A stretch of 64,000 bases of DNA from Rhodocyclales bacterium (GCA_016235765.1 JACRIZ010000085.1:16151-80150), one strand, 5' to 3'. Numbered from the stretch's first letter, positions 19,462 through 32,215 are shown. Notes: generated by a model not told the origin, from the sequence alone. Translations and numbers: made by a program.

Positions 19462-22125
19462 GTGGCCAAATCGATAAAGCGAAACGGATTCCAACTGTCA
19501 GCTCTTGCCGCGGCGTTATGCCTGTCGGCCGGCGGTGCAAATGCCGCGGGGCTAGGCAAGATCACGGTTCTGTCACCCCTGGGGCAACCGCTGCGCGCAG
19601 AAATTGATGTCAACGCGACGCAGGAGGAACAGGCGTCGATGAACGCGCGACTGGCGTCGCCCGAAGCCTTCCGCCAGGTCGGCATCGAATATGTCCAGGC
19701 GATCGCCAATATTCGATTCACCGTCGACAAGCGCCAGGATGGCCAGCCTTATCTGCGCATGACCAGCGATCGGCCGATGAACGAGCCGTTCATAGACGTC
19801 CTGGTCGAACTCACCTGGTCGTCCGGGCGCATGGTGCGCGAGTACACCGTGCTGCTCGATCCGCCGGACGGACTGACGCCAGCCGCGCCGGCCGCCATTG
19901 CTCCGCCCACGGCGGCGAAGCCGGCGCCGGTCCAGAAACCCGTTGCCGCCGCCGCGCCCGCCCCGGTCGTGGCGCCCGCCCCGGCACCGGCTGCCGAGAA
20001 GCCCGCGCCGGCTGCCGCCGCCGCCGCCCAGAAACCTGCGCCGGCCCCGGCGATGGCGCAAGCTGCCGCCAAGGGCGGCGAGGAAGCGGGCAGTCGCGCG
20101 GTGAAGAGTGGCGATACTTTGACCAAGATCGCCGCCGAGACGAAACCGGCGGGCATCACGCTCGATCAAATGCTGGTGGCGCTGCTCAGGAACAACGAGG
20201 GGGCCTTCGACCGCGGCAACATGAACCGCCTGCGCGCCGGGAAGATCCTGACCATTCCGAATGCCGAGGCCGCCGCCGCCGTTGCGCCGGCCGAAGCGCG
20301 ACAGGTCGTCGTGACCCAGGCGCGGGATTTCAACGCCTATCGCAGCAAGCTGGCCGCCGCCGTTGCAAGCGCCCCCGCCAAGGAAGAGGCGACCAAGCAG
20401 CAGGACCAGGGCAAGATCGCGCCCAAGGTTGCCGACAAGCCCGCTGCGGCCGAGCCGGCCAAGGACAAGCTGGAAGTGTCGCGTACCGAGGCGGCCAGGA
20501 ATGCCAAGGCCCTGCAGGGGCGGATCACGGCGCTGGAAGAGGATCTGGTGGCCCGCGAGCGGGCGCTCAAGGAGGCGAACAGCCGCGTCGCCGATCTTGA
20601 AAAGAACCTGGCCGACATGAAGAAGCTCGCCGAACTCAGGAGCCAGGCGGGCGCCCAGATGCAGAAGCAGGCCGAGGCGGCGAAGCCGCCGGTGGCAGTC
20701 GCGAAACCCATCCCGCCGGAGCCCGTTGCGGTCAAGCCTGTCGAACCGGTGCCGCCCGCCCCGGTCGAGCCGCCCAAGCCGGCTGAAGTGCCCGCCGCCC
20801 CGCCGGCGGTCGAGGCGCCGAAACCCGTCGAACCGCTGGAGGAAAAGAAGACTCCGGCGCCGGTCATCCCGGCCGAGCCCGACATTGCGGAACCCAGCTT
20901 CATCGACGAAAACCCCGCTTTGGTCTATGGCGGTGGCGGCCTGGTTGCGCTCCTGTTGGGCTACCTCGGCGTGTCCATGTTCCGGCGCAAGTCCCGTGGC
21001 GACGGCGCCGTGCCGACGGCGAGCCGCCTGAGCGAAGGCGACTTGATGGCGAATTCGGTATTCGGGACGACCGGTGGACAGGCCGTGGATACGAGCGCAT
21101 CGATCCAGACCGACTTCAGCCAGGCCAGCCTGTCGGCCATCGACACCGACGAAGGCGTCGATCCGGTTGCCGAGGCAGATGTCTACATGGCCTATGGACG
21201 GGATGCGCAAGCCGAGGAGATTCTGGTCGATGCGCTGAAGACGGATCCGTCACGGCTCGCCATCTATCTCAAGCTGCTCGAGATCTATTCGGGCCACAAG
21301 AATCTCGGCAAGTTCGAGAAGATTGCCACCGACCTGCGCGGGCAGACCGGTGGTACCGGGCCCGACTGGGACAAGGCGGCGGCCATGGGGCGCACGATCG
21401 ATCCGGGCAATCCGCTTTATGCCGGTGGCGACATGGGCGCCGATCGACTGCCCGAGCCGGTCATTCCGGAAGTGGAAACGCCGGTCGCCGCGATCGAGCC
21501 GCCTCCGCTGCGGATGGAAAACACCGTGACATTGCCGGGGCAGTTGTCGCAACTGGCCGAGTCGGCCAGGCCGGCGGCACCTCCCGTACCGACCAATCTC
21601 GGCTTCGATCTTGATCTCGGCTCGCCCTCGGCGGCGGCCGCGATCGCCTTCGGCGGCAAGAACGCTGCCCCGCCGGCCGCACTGGACCTCGATGTTGGCG
21701 CGCCCAGTATCGCATCGGCGCTCGATACGCTCGACGTCGACCTATCCCTGCCCGATGTCGCGGCGGCACCGCAAGGCGCCGGCGGCGCCCAGTCGTCCGG
21801 CAGCGGCGGCCTCGACTTCGAGTTCGATCTCGATGCTCCGGGGGCGAGCGGCTCGGCCCCGGCGATCAAGGAACCGACCGTCGATTTCTCGGGCATCAAT
21901 CTCGACCTCGTCACCTCGTCCGCGCCGTCCATGGAGCCGGCAGCAGAGCCGGCCGCTGCGGATGGCGATAACGCCGATGTCACCACCAAGCTGGAACTCG
22001 CCCAGGCCTATGAAGAAATGGGAGACCGGGAAGGCGCGCGCGAATTGCTGGAAGAAGTCATCCAGGAAGGCAGCGCACACCAGCAGGATCTCGCCCGCAG
22101 CAAGCTGGCGTCCCTGGACGGTTGA
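19462..22125 (+). CDS. fimV: FimV-like pilus/motility scaffold protein (GTG start)
   Basis: GTG preceded by ggggaggc SD; signal peptide, LGKITVLSPLGQPLRAEIDV, LysM region (AVKSGDTLTKIA), Pro/Ala-rich linker, C-terminal KLELAQAYEEMGDREGARELLEEVIQEG. Confidence 0.93.
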   Translation: MAKSIKRNGFQLSALAAALCLSAGGANAAGLGKITVLSPLGQPLRAEIDVNATQEEQASMNARLASPEAFRQVGIEYVQAIANIRFTVDKRQDGQPYLRMTSDRPMNEPFIDVLVELTWSSGRMVREYTVLLDPPDGLTPAAPAAIAPPTAAKPAPVQKPVAAAAPAPVVAPAPAPAAEKPAPAAAAAAQKPAPAPAMAQAAAKGGEEAGSRAVKSGDTLTKIAAETKPAGITLDQMLVALLRNNEGAFDRGNMNRLRAGKILTIPNAEAAAAVAPAEARQVVVTQARDFNAYRSKLAAAVASAPAKEEATKQQDQGKIAPKVADKPAAAEPAKDKLEVSRTEAARNAKALQGRITALEEDLVARERALKEANSRVADLEKNLADMKKLAELRSQAGAQMQKQAEAAKPPVAVAKPIPPEPVAVKPVEPVPPAPVEPPKPAEVPAAPPAVEAPKPVEPLEEKKTPAPVIPAEPDIAEPSFIDENPALVYGGGGLVALLLGYLGVSMFRRKSRGDGAVPTASRLSEGDLMANSVFGTTGGQAVDTSASIQTDFSQASLSAIDTDEGVDPVAEADVYMAYGRDAQAEEILVDALKTDPSRLAIYLKLLEIYSGHKNLGKFEKIATDLRGQTGGTGPDWDKAAAMGRTIDPGNPLYAGGDMGADRLPEPVIPEVETPVAAIEPPPLRMENTVTLPGQLSQLAESARPAAPPVPTNLGFDLDLGSPSAAAAIAFGGKNAAPPAALDLDVGAPSIASALDTLDVDLSLPDVAAAPQGAGGAQSSGSGGLDFEFDLDAPGASGSAPAIKEPTVDFSGINLDLVTSSAPSMEPAAEPAAADGDNADVTTKLELAQAYEEMGDREGARELLEEVIQEGSAHQQDLARSKLASLDG

Positions 22126-22132
22126 TCCCATG

Positions 22133-22158
22133 GTCGCGGCGGAAACATCCGCCGCGAC
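22133..22158. promoter_or_regulatory. 11-bp perfect hairpin between fimV and the CbiQ-like gene
   Basis: GTCGCGGCGGA-aaca-TCCGCCGCGAC, no following T-run, about 15 nt before the GTG at 22174. Confidence 0.6.
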
Positions 22159-22173
22159 AGCCGCAGGTCCGTT

Positions 22174-22776
22174 GTGAGCTTCCACCCCGCCACCCTGCTG
22201 TTCGCATGGGGCGTTCTCGTCGCACTGCTGCAGCCTCTTCCGGCCACTGCCCTGGCCTGGATTGCCGCCGTGGTGCTGCCGCTGGCAGTGGCGTTCGCAC
22301 GTCGACGCATGCTCGCGCTGTTGCGCCGAACCCGCTGGCTGTTCCTGTCGATCATATTGTTGTTTGCCCTGGCGACCCCGGGCCAGCGGCTGCCCGGCGT
22401 CGTCGGTGACCTGGGCATCACCCTGGACGGACTTCTGCTGGCCGCCGAGCATGGGCTGCGCCTGCTGTTGCTCCTCGCATCGTTGGCCGCGCTGCACGAG
22501 CGGCTGGGCACGCCGGGCATGATGGCCGGGCTGCACTGGCTGTTGGCGCCCATCGCCAAATGGCGAACGCTGCGGGAACGGATTGTCGTGCGCTTGATGC
22601 TGGTCCTCGATTCCGTCGAGAATGCGCCGGCCGCCACTTGGCGCGAATGGCTGAATCGCGATCTCGAGGGGCAGGACCGGCTGGTGCTGGCAGTGGGTTC
22701 GCTGCGCTGTTCCGACTGGCTCGCGTTGGCGTCGCTCGGTGTGCTGATCTATCTTCAGGCAGGGGCACAGGTGTGA
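22174..22776 (+). CDS. CbiQ-like ECF transporter T-component family membrane protein
   Basis: Five to six TM helices and RRTRWLFLSIILLFALATPG...LHERLGTPGMMAGLHWLLAPI; family placement by resemblance. Confidence 0.6.
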   Translation: MSFHPATLLFAWGVLVALLQPLPATALAWIAAVVLPLAVAFARRRMLALLRRTRWLFLSIILLFALATPGQRLPGVVGDLGITLDGLLLAAEHGLRLLLLLASLAALHERLGTPGMMAGLHWLLAPIAKWRTLRERIVVRLMLVLDSVENAPAATWREWLNRDLEGQDRLVLAVGSLRCSDWLALASLGVLIYLQAGAQV

Positions 22777-23567
22777 GGATCGCGCTCGGCATCGAGTACG
22801 ACGGCACATCGTTCGCCGGTTGGCAGTCGCAGACGCACCGCAATACCGTGCAAGACGCGATCGAGCGCGGACTGTCGGCGGTCGCGGACCGACCGGTCGC
22901 CACGGTGTGCGCCGGCCGTACCGACGCCGGCGTGCATGCGCTGATGCAGGTGGTCCATTTCGATGTCGATGTACTGCGCCCGGACTCCGCCTGGGTGCGG
23001 GGCACCAATGCGAACCTGCCTCCAGCGGCAGCCGTCGTTTGGGCGCGGCCGGTGGCCGACGACTTCCATGCCCGCTACTCGGCACTCGGGCGTCGCTATC
23101 GGTACGTGCTGCTGAATCAACCCGTGCGTCCTGCGCTCATGCACGGGAAAGTCGGCTGGCATCACCTGCCTCTGGATGTTGACGCAATGCGTTTGGCGGC
23201 GGCCGCGCTGGTGGGGGAACATGACTTCTCGGCATTCCGCTCGTCGGAATGCCAGGCGAAGTCGCCGGTCCGGACGCTTCGAAAGTTCGATATCAGCCGT
23301 CAAGGCGAAGTGATCGTCTTCGATCTTGAGGCGAATGCCTTTCTTCATCACATGGTGCGAAATCTGGTCGGGGCGCTCGTCTATGTCGGCAACGGGCGCT
23401 GGGCCCCGGGTAGGGTGGCGACCGTCCTGACCGGGCGGGACCGTTCGAAAGGGGCGCCCACCTTCGACGCCGCCGGGCTCTACTTCGTCGGCGCCGACTA
23501 CGATGCCCGCTGGTCGCTGCCCGCCGCAGGCCGTATCATGCCGCCTGCCCTTTCATTCCCGGCCTGA
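22773..23567 (+). CDS. truA: tRNA pseudouridine synthase A
   Basis: IALGIEYDGTSFAGWQSQ, CAGRTDAGVHALMQVVHF; GTGA overlap with upstream gene. Confidence 0.98.
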   Translation: MRIALGIEYDGTSFAGWQSQTHRNTVQDAIERGLSAVADRPVATVCAGRTDAGVHALMQVVHFDVDVLRPDSAWVRGTNANLPPAAAVVWARPVADDFHARYSALGRRYRYVLLNQPVRPALMHGKVGWHHLPLDVDAMRLAAAALVGEHDFSAFRSSECQAKSPVRTLRKFDISRQGEVIVFDLEANAFLHHMVRNLVGALVYVGNGRWAPGRVATVLTGRDRSKGAPTFDAAGLYFVGADYDARWSLPAAGRIMPPALSFPA

Positions 23568-23569
23568 AC

Positions 23570-24193
23570 ATGTCGAGAACCCGCGTCAAAATCTGCGGCA
23601 TTACCCGCGAACAGGATCTCGGTGCTGCCGCTGCGGCCGGTGCGGATGCGCTCGGCTTCGTGTTTTATCCGCCCAGCCCGCGTTTCCTTGCCGCGGACCG
23701 AGCGGCTGAACTGGTACGACAGGTGCCGCCGTTCGTTTCCACCGTCGGCCTGTTCGTCAATCCGGATCCCGATTTCGTGCGGGCGACATTGGCGGCGGTG
23801 CCGCTCGACCTGCTCCAGTTTCAGGGCGACGAATCCCCGGAGTTCTGCGCGCAATTCGCGCGTCCATACCTGAAGGTCGCGCGGATGAGGCCGGGGCTCG
23901 ATCTGCTAGAATTCGCCCGCACTTTCGCCTCTGCGCGGGGGCTGCTGCTCGATGCCTATGTCGAAGCTTACGGCGGCGCCGGTCAGACGTTCGACTGGTC
24001 TTTGGTGCCGCGGGGCCTGCCGACGCCGATACTGTTGGCCGGCGGGCTTACCGCGGACAACGTGGGTAGCGCCATCCGGAAGTTGCGGCCTTGGGCAGTC
24101 GATGTCAGCAGTGGGGTCGAAATCGCCAAGGGCATCAAGGATGCCGCCAAGATCGCCGCTTTCATCGCGGCAGTGAAGAATGCAGATGCCTGA
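23570..24193 (+). CDS. trpF: Phosphoribosylanthranilate isomerase
   Basis: [34 protein letters not shown]. Confidence 0.98.
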   Translation: MSRTRVKICGITREQDLGAAAAAGADALGFVFYPPSPRFLAADRAAELVRQVPPFVSTVGLFVNPDPDFVRATLAAVPLDLLQFQGDESPEFCAQFARPYLKVARMRPGLDLLEFARTFASARGLLLDAYVEAYGGAGQTFDWSLVPRGLPTPILLAGGLTADNVGSAIRKLRPWAVDVSSGVEIAKGIKDAAKIAAFIAAVKNADA

Positions 24194-25391
24194 TAGTTCA
24201 TATACATTGCCTGACGATAGAGGCCATTTCGGCAAGTTTGGCGGCATTTTTGTCGCCGAAACCCTAATTCCGGCCCTGGAGGAATTGCGGCTTGCCTATG
24301 AAGCGGCGAAAGTCGATGCCGCCTTCCGCGCCGAGTACGAGTACGAACTGGAGCACTATGTCGGCCGGCCCAGCCCGATCTACCACGCGAAGCGCTGGTC
24401 GGATCTGCTCGGCGGCGCCCAGATCTACCTCAAGCGCGAAGACCTGAACCACACCGGCGCCCACAAGGTGAACAACTGCATCGGCCAGGCCTTGCTGGCC
24501 CGGCGCATGGGCAAGCCGCGCGTGATTGCCGAAACCGGGGCCGGCCAGCATGGCGTCGCCACCGCCACCGTCGCCGCCCGCTACGGCATGGAGTGCGTCG
24601 TCTACATGGGTTCGGAAGACGTCAAGCGCCAGGCAGCCAACGTCTATCGCATGAAGCTGCTCGGCGCCACCGTGGTGCCGGTCGAATCGGGCTCGAAGAC
24701 GCTCAAGGACGCGCTTAACGAAGCGATGCGCGACTGGGTCACCAACGTCGGCAACACCTTCTACATCATCGGCACCGTCGCCGGTCCGCATCCGTATCCG
24801 ATGATGGTGCGGGATTTCCAGAAGATCATCGGCGAGGAGTGCCTGACGCAACTGCCCGAACTGGCCGGTCGGCAGCCGGACGCGGTGATCGCCTGCGTCG
24901 GCGGCGGTTCCAACGCCATGGGCATCTTCCATTCGTACGTGCCCCATTCGGAGATCAGACTGATCGGCGTCGAAGCCGCCGGGTACGGGTTGGCGACCGG
25001 CAAGCATGCCGCATCGCTCACCGCCGGTCGGCCGGGGGTGCTGCACGGCAACCGGACCTATCTGCTGCAGGACGAGAATGGCCAGATCATCGAGACCCAC
25101 TCGGTATCGGCCGGCCTCGATTATCCGGGCGTCGGCCCCGAGCATGCCTGGCTGAAGGATTCCGGCCGTGCCGAGTACGTCACCATCACCGACGACGAGG
25201 CATTGCAGGCCTTCCACGACCTGTGTCGCTACGAAGGCATCATCCCGGCGCTCGAATCGAGCCATGCGCTGGCCTACGCCGCCAAGCTGGCCCCGACGCT
25301 GGCCACGGAAAAGGTGTTGCTGGTGAACCTCTCGGGCCGCGGCGACAAGGACATGCACACGGTCGCGGAAAAGTCGGGGATCCAGTTCTGA
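24186..25391 (+). CDS. trpB: Tryptophan synthase beta chain
   Basis: [29 protein letters not shown]; start could also be 24180. Confidence 0.98.
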   Translation: MPDSSYTLPDDRGHFGKFGGIFVAETLIPALEELRLAYEAAKVDAAFRAEYEYELEHYVGRPSPIYHAKRWSDLLGGAQIYLKREDLNHTGAHKVNNCIGQALLARRMGKPRVIAETGAGQHGVATATVAARYGMECVVYMGSEDVKRQAANVYRMKLLGATVVPVESGSKTLKDALNEAMRDWVTNVGNTFYIIGTVAGPHPYPMMVRDFQKIIGEECLTQLPELAGRQPDAVIACVGGGSNAMGIFHSYVPHSEIRLIGVEAAGYGLATGKHAASLTAGRPGVLHGNRTYLLQDENGQIIETHSVSAGLDYPGVGPEHAWLKDSGRAEYVTITDDEALQAFHDLCRYEGIIPALESSHALAYAAKLAPTLATEKVLLVNLSGRGDKDMHTVAEKSGIQF

Positions 25392-26200
25392 TGTCGCGCA
25401 TTCAAGCTGCCTTCGACAGGCTCAAGTCCCGGGGGCGCAAGGCGCTCATTCCCTACATCATGGCCGGTGACCCTGAACCCGGTGCGACGCTGGCGCTGAT
25501 GCGCGCCCTGGTCGCCGGCGGCGCCGACATCATCGAGCTCGGTGTGCCGTTCTCCGATCCGATGGCCGACGGGCCGACCATTCAGCGGGCAGCGGAGCGC
25601 GCGTTGGCCTACGGGATCAGCCTGCATACCGTGCTCGGCATGGTCGGCGAGTTCCGCCGGCACGACGCCGACACGCCGGTCGTCCTGATGGGTTACGCGA
25701 ATCCGATCGAAGCCTACGGCATCGGCCGCTTTGCCGATGACGCCGCCAAGGCGGGCGTTGACGGCGTATTGGTGGTCGATTATCCGCCGGAAGAGTGCGT
25801 GGAATTTGCGGACGTACTCAAGCAGCACCGCATCGACCCGATTTTCCTGCTGGCGCCGACCTCGACCGAGCGGCGTTACTCGGAAGTCGCGCAGGCAGGC
25901 AGCGGCTATATTTACTACGTGTCGCTGAAGGGAGTCACCGGTTCCGGCAAACTCGACCTCGACGAAGTGGCGCGACGCATTCCGGCCATCCGGCAGAAGG
26001 TCGGCATGCCCGTCGGCGTCGGCTTCGGCATCCGCGACGGCGCCAGCGCCGCGCGCATTGCCGCGGTCGCCGACGCGGTGGTGATCGGCAGCCGCATCAT
26101 TGAGGAAATCGAACAATCACCTCCGGGCGAGGCGCCGCAGCGGGTCACCGCGCTGCTCGGCGGCATCCGCAGGGCCATGGACGAAGGAGCGAAATCATGA
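25391..26200 (+). CDS. trpA: Tryptophan synthase alpha chain
   Basis: [50 protein letters not shown]. Confidence 0.98.
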   Translation: MSRIQAAFDRLKSRGRKALIPYIMAGDPEPGATLALMRALVAGGADIIELGVPFSDPMADGPTIQRAAERALAYGISLHTVLGMVGEFRRHDADTPVVLMGYANPIEAYGIGRFADDAAKAGVDGVLVVDYPPEECVEFADVLKQHRIDPIFLLAPTSTERRYSEVAQAGSGYIYYVSLKGVTGSGKLDLDEVARRIPAIRQKVGMPVGVGFGIRDGASAARIAAVADAVVIGSRIIEEIEQSPPGEAPQRVTALLGGIRRAMDEGAKS

Positions 26201-27060
26201 GCTGGTTGCAGAAGCTGTTGCCGCCGAAGATCAAGCGCAGCGAGGGCGTGCGCAAGACGGTGCCGGAAGGCCTGTGGACCAAGTGCCCGTCCTGCGAGGC
26301 CGTGCTGTATGCGACCGATCTGGACAACAACCAGAACGTCTGCCCGAAGTGCAATCACCACAACCGGCTGCGCGCGCGGGCGCGGCTGGACATGCTGCTC
26401 GATGCGGAAGGGCGCTTCGAGATCGGCGCCGAGGTGGTGCCGACCGATCCGCTCAAGTTCAAGGACAGCCGCCGCTACGCCGACCGCCTGGTGGCCGCCA
26501 ACGAGGATACCGGCGAGCCCGACGCGATGGTCGTCATGCAGGGCGCCATCAAGACGGTACCGGTGGTGATGGCCTGCTTCGACTTCGAATTCATGGGCGG
26601 TTCGATGGGTTCCGTGGTGGGCGAGAAATTCGTGCGCGGCGTGCGTGCCGCCATCGAGGCGCAGGTGCCTTTCGTCTGCATTACCGCCAGTGGCGGGGCG
26701 CGCATGCAGGAAGGCCTGTTCTCCCTGATGCAGATGGCCAAGACCACGGCAGCGGTGACGCAACTGGCGGTGCACAAGCTGCCTTTCATCACCGTGCTTA
26801 CCGATCCGACCATGGGCGGTGTCTCGGCCAGCTTCGCCTTCGTCGGCGATGTGGTGATCGCCGAACCGGGCGCGCTGATCGGCTTTGCCGGCCCGCGCGT
26901 GATCGAGCAGACCGTGCGCGAGAAGCTGCCGGAAGGCTTCCAGCGCGCCGAGTTCCTGGTCGAGAAGGGGGCCATCGACATGATCGTCGACCGGCGCCAG
27001 TTGCGCGACAAGCTCGCCGCCGTGATGACCCTCCTGCAACGGGTTCCCGCCCCGGCCTGA
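26197..27060 (+). CDS. accD: Acetyl-CoA carboxylase carboxyltransferase subunit beta
   Basis: [13 protein letters not shown]...[13 protein letters not shown]...[10 protein letters not shown] zinc ribbon. Confidence 0.98.
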   Translation: MSWLQKLLPPKIKRSEGVRKTVPEGLWTKCPSCEAVLYATDLDNNQNVCPKCNHHNRLRARARLDMLLDAEGRFEIGAEVVPTDPLKFKDSRRYADRLVAANEDTGEPDAMVVMQGAIKTVPVVMACFDFEFMGGSMGSVVGEKFVRGVRAAIEAQVPFVCITASGGARMQEGLFSLMQMAKTTAAVTQLAVHKLPFITVLTDPTMGGVSASFAFVGDVVIAEPGALIGFAGPRVIEQTVREKLPEGFQRAEFLVEKGAIDMIVDRRQLRDKLAAVMTLLQRVPAPA

Positions 27061-28331
27061 TGACGCTGGTCGACTGGCTGGCGTTCATCGAGCGCCAGCA
27101 TGCGCAGCCGATCGCCCTCGGGCTGGATCGCGTCCGCAGCCTTGCCCGGGTGCTGGACCAGCGCCCGACCTGCCCGCTCATCCTGGTCGGCGGCACCAAC
27201 GGCAAGGGTTCCACCTGCGCGATGCTCGAACGTATCCTGCTCGCGGCCGGCTATCGCGTCGGCCTCTACACCTCGCCCCACTTGCTCCGCTACAACGAGC
27301 GCGTGCGCATCGGCGGCCGGCCGGTCGGCGATGAGGCGCTGTGCGCCGGCTTCGCGCGTGTCGAAGCCGCAAGAGTCAGCCGTGGCGACACGCCGCTCAC
27401 CTATTTCGAGTTCGGCACGCTGTGCGCCTGGGAAGTGTTCGCCGCCCAGCCGCTCGATGCGATCATCCTCGAAGTCGGTCTCGGCGGCCGGCTCGACGCG
27501 ACCAACGTCTACGACCCCGATGTTGCCATCGTCACCGGCATCGACCTCGATCACATGGATTACCTGGGTCCGACGCGCGAGGCCATCGGTTTCGAGAAGG
27601 CCGGCATCTTCCGCGCCGGCCGGCCGGCCATCTGCGGCGATGCCCAACCGCCGCAGCGCCTGCTCGATCATGCGGCAGCGATCGGTGCCGACCTGCAGGT
27701 ATTGGGTCGCGATTTCGGTTTCGAGCGCCAGGAAGGGCAGTGGCAGTTCCGCGGCCGCCACGGTAACCGCAGCGGCCTGGCCTTTCCCGCCCTGCGCGGC
27801 AATCGCCAACTCGACAATGCCTCCTGCGTGCTGGCGGCGCTCGATGAGGTGCGCGAGCGCCTGCCCGTCGCCATGCAGGACATCCGGCGCGGGCTGGCCG
27901 AGGTCGAATTGAGCGGCCGCTTCCAGGTGTTGCCCGGCCGTCCGGCCATCGTGCTCGACGTGGCCCACAACCCGCAAGCGGCCCGGGTGCTGGCCGACAA
28001 CCTCGGCAGCATGGCCTTCCATCCGCGTACCTGGGCGGTGTTCGGCATGATGCGCGACAAGGATGTCGCGGGCGTGGTCGAGGCATTGCGCGGCCGCGTC
28101 GATCAATGGCTGCCGGCAACGCTGGCGGGGCCGCGTGCGGCAAGCGCCGGCGAACTGGCGGAAATCCTCGTCGCGGCAGGCGTGGGCGGACCGCTGCCGA
28201 CCTTCGCATCGGCCTCCGCGGCCTTTGCATACGCCCATAAGGAGGCGGGTGAAGATGATAGAATTCTTGTCTTCGGATCCTTCCTGACGGTGGCCGATGT
28301 CCTGCGTGTCCTGGGGCGCGCGGCAGCCTGA
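27060..28331 (+). CDS. folC: Bifunctional folylpolyglutamate/dihydrofolate synthase
   Basis: LVGGTNGKGSTCAMLERIL; EVGLGGRLDATN; ATG overlaps the accD stop. Confidence 0.96.
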   Translation: MTLVDWLAFIERQHAQPIALGLDRVRSLARVLDQRPTCPLILVGGTNGKGSTCAMLERILLAAGYRVGLYTSPHLLRYNERVRIGGRPVGDEALCAGFARVEAARVSRGDTPLTYFEFGTLCAWEVFAAQPLDAIILEVGLGGRLDATNVYDPDVAIVTGIDLDHMDYLGPTREAIGFEKAGIFRAGRPAICGDAQPPQRLLDHAAAIGADLQVLGRDFGFERQEGQWQFRGRHGNRSGLAFPALRGNRQLDNASCVLAALDEVRERLPVAMQDIRRGLAEVELSGRFQVLPGRPAIVLDVAHNPQAARVLADNLGSMAFHPRTWAVFGMMRDKDVAGVVEALRGRVDQWLPATLAGPRAASAGELAEILVAAGVGGPLPTFASASAAFAYAHKEAGEDDRILVFGSFLTVADVLRVLGRAAA

Positions 28332-28337
28332 ACGAAT

Positions 28338-29012
28338 ATGGCGCAACTCGATACAGACGCAACTCCCGACGGCCAACTGGAGCAGAAGAAACGTGCCCGG
28401 CGGCGCCTGGTCGGCGCAGCCGCGCTTGCCTTGCTGGCGGCCATCGTGCTGCCGATGGTGATGGACCACGAGCCGCGGCAGCCGGCCCAGGACGTCCAGG
28501 TGCGCATACCCAGCCAGGACGGCGGCGGCATCGCGTCCCGGATCCTGCCCAACAAGGCCGCGCCGACGCCGTTGCCGCCTTCGCCGCCCGATTCGGCGCC
28601 CGAGGCTGCGGCCGACGCGAAGCCCCTCATCGAACCGAAGCCGCCCGCCGAGATTCCCCGCGACGACAAGCCTGCACCCAAGCCGGTCGACAAGTCGGTA
28701 GCCAAGCCCGCCGAGAAGCCGGTCAGCAAGGCCGACGAGGCGCGTGCGCGCGCTGCGCTGGCCGGCCAGGAAGTCGGTGACGCCTGGCTCGTGCTGATCG
28801 GTGCCTACAAGGACGAGGCCAACGTCAGGCAATTGACCGCCAAGCTCAAGCAGGTCGGCGTGCCTGCGTTTACGGAGCATTTCGATTCGCCGCAGGGACC
28901 GCGCACGCGGGTCCGGGCCGGTCCCTTCAAGACGCGCCAGGCGGCCGAGCAGGCGCTGGCGAAAATGAAGAAGGTGGGCATCAACGGACCCATCGCCCAG
29001 TCCGGAAAGTGA
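28338..29012 (+). CDS. SPOR domain cell-division protein (DedD-like)
   Basis: Single TM, Pro-rich linker, C-terminal SPOR repeat WLVLIGAYKDEANVRQLTAKLKQVGVPAF. Confidence 0.9.
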   Translation: MAQLDTDATPDGQLEQKKRARRRLVGAAALALLAAIVLPMVMDHEPRQPAQDVQVRIPSQDGGGIASRILPNKAAPTPLPPSPPDSAPEAAADAKPLIEPKPPAEIPRDDKPAPKPVDKSVAKPAEKPVSKADEARARAALAGQEVGDAWLVLIGAYKDEANVRQLTAKLKQVGVPAFTEHFDSPQGPRTRVRAGPFKTRQAAEQALAKMKKVGINGPIAQSGK

Positions 29013-29500
29013 CGATCTTCGACTACGCGGTGTTCGGCATCGTCGGCGCCTCGTCCCTGCTGGGGCTCTGGCGCGGCGTGATCGCCGAAGTCCTGGCGCT
29101 GGCGGCCTGGATAGTAGCCTTCATAGCCGCGCGGGCATTGGGCGGGGAAGCGGCGACCTATTTTGAGGGGGTGGTGGCGGAGCCGGCCTTGCGTTACGCT
29201 GCTGGATTCGTGGCCGTGCTGCTGTTCGTGCTGGTTTGCTTTGCGGTGGCGCGGCTGGTGCTTTCAATGGTGCTGAAGGCGGCGGGGCTGGCGATGGTCG
29301 ATCGCCTGCTGGGCGCCGGCTTCGGCATCCTGCGCGGCGTCCTGATCGTGCTGGTCGGCGTGCTGCTGGCGGGCATGACGACGCTGCCAAAAAGTCAGTG
29401 GTGGCGGAACGCCTGGCTGGCGCCGCCATTGGAGACGGCGGTGATCGCGGCGAAGCCGTGGCTGCCGGCCGAGGTGGCGAAACGGATTCAGTACAGGTAG
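29009..29500 (+). CDS. cvpA: CvpA family protein
   Basis: FDYAVFGIVGASSLLGLWRGVIAEVLALAAWIVAFIAAR; GTGA overlap. Confidence 0.93.
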   Translation: MTIFDYAVFGIVGASSLLGLWRGVIAEVLALAAWIVAFIAARALGGEAATYFEGVVAEPALRYAAGFVAVLLFVLVCFAVARLVLSMVLKAAGLAMVDRLLGAGFGILRGVLIVLVGVLLAGMTTLPKSQWWRNAWLAPPLETAVIAAKPWLPAEVAKRIQYR

Positions 29501-29518
29501 CGGACAGGTAAACGGAAC

Positions 29519-31037
<1,519 letters not shown>

Positions 31038-31045
<8 letters not shown>

Positions 31046-32213
31046 GCAATACCGCCCCGACACGCTGGCCGTGCGCGCGGGGCAGGAGCGCAGCCAGTTC
31101 GGCGAGCATGCCGAGGCGCTTTATCTCACCTCCAGCTTCGTCTTCGCCAATGCCGCCCAGGCTGCCGCGCGTTTCGCCGGCACCGAGGAGGGCATGGTCT
31201 ATGCGCGCTTCTCCAATCCCACGGTGACGATGATGCAGGAGCGCCTGGCCGCGCTGGAAGGCGCGGAGGGCTGCATTGCCACCGCCAGCGGCATGTCGGC
31301 GATCCTGGCGACCGTGATGGCACTGCTCAAGGCGGGCGATCACGTGGTCGCCTCGCGCAGCCTGTTCGGCGCTACCCAGCAACTGTTCGGCAACATCTTC
31401 AGCCGTTTCGGCATCGAGACCAGCTTCGTTGCCGGCACGCGGCCGGAGGGTTTCCGCGCCGCCATGAAGGCGAACACGAAGCTCGTCTTCATCGAGACGC
31501 CTTCGAATCCGCTTACCGAGGTCTACGACATCGCGGCCCTGGCCAGGGTCGCGCACGACGGCGGCGCGCTGCTGGCCGTCGACAACTGCTTCTGCACGCC
31601 CATCCTGCAGCGGCCGCTGCAACTGGGCGCCGACCTGGTCATCCACTCCGCCACCAAGTACCTGGACGGCCAGGGCCGTGTGCTGGGCGGCGCAGTCTGC
31701 GCGCGCAAGGCGCTGACCGACGAGGTGTTCAAGTTCCTGCGCACTGCCGGACCGACCTTGTCGCCCTTCAATGCCTGGGTCATACTGAAGGGCATGGAGA
31801 CGCTGAAGATCCGCATGCAGGCGCAATCCACCGCTGCGCTCGACCTGGCGCGCCGGCTGGAGGCGCATGCGCAGGTCGAGCGCGTCTTCTACCCCGGCCT
31901 GCCTTCGCATCCGCAGCACGAACTGGCGATGCGCCAGCAGGCCAGCGGTGGCGCCATCCTCTCCTTCGAGGTGAAGGGCGGCCGCGCCGAGGCCTGGCGG
32001 GTGGTGGATCGCTGCAAGCTCTTGTCGATCACCGCCAACCTGGGCGATACCAAGACCACCATCACCCATCCGGCCTCGACCACCCATGGCCGCATCAGCC
32101 CCGAAGCGCGCGCCGAAGCGGGCATCGGCGAAGGCCTGTTGCGCATCGCCGTCGGCCTGGAAGCGATCGAGGACATCGAAGCCGACCTGCGCCGCGGGCT
32201 GGAAGGGCGCTGA
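31038..32213 (+). CDS. metZ: O-succinylhomoserine sulfhydrylase
   Basis: Cys/Met PLP family; [20 protein letters not shown]; overlaps purF as in its conserved synteny. Confidence 0.94.
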
Positions 32214-32215
32214 GC

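Noticed and set aside
19866-20100. Ala/Pro-rich repetitive DNA in fimV as a possible tandem repeat or CRISPR-like array
   Set aside because: Encodes a PAPA/EKPA low-complexity linker typical of FimV; no conserved repeat/spacer structure
26475-28880. 801-aa minus-strand ORF
   Set aside because: Antisense to accD-folC-dedD, whose products are clearly recognisable; long antisense frames are expected in GC-rich DNA
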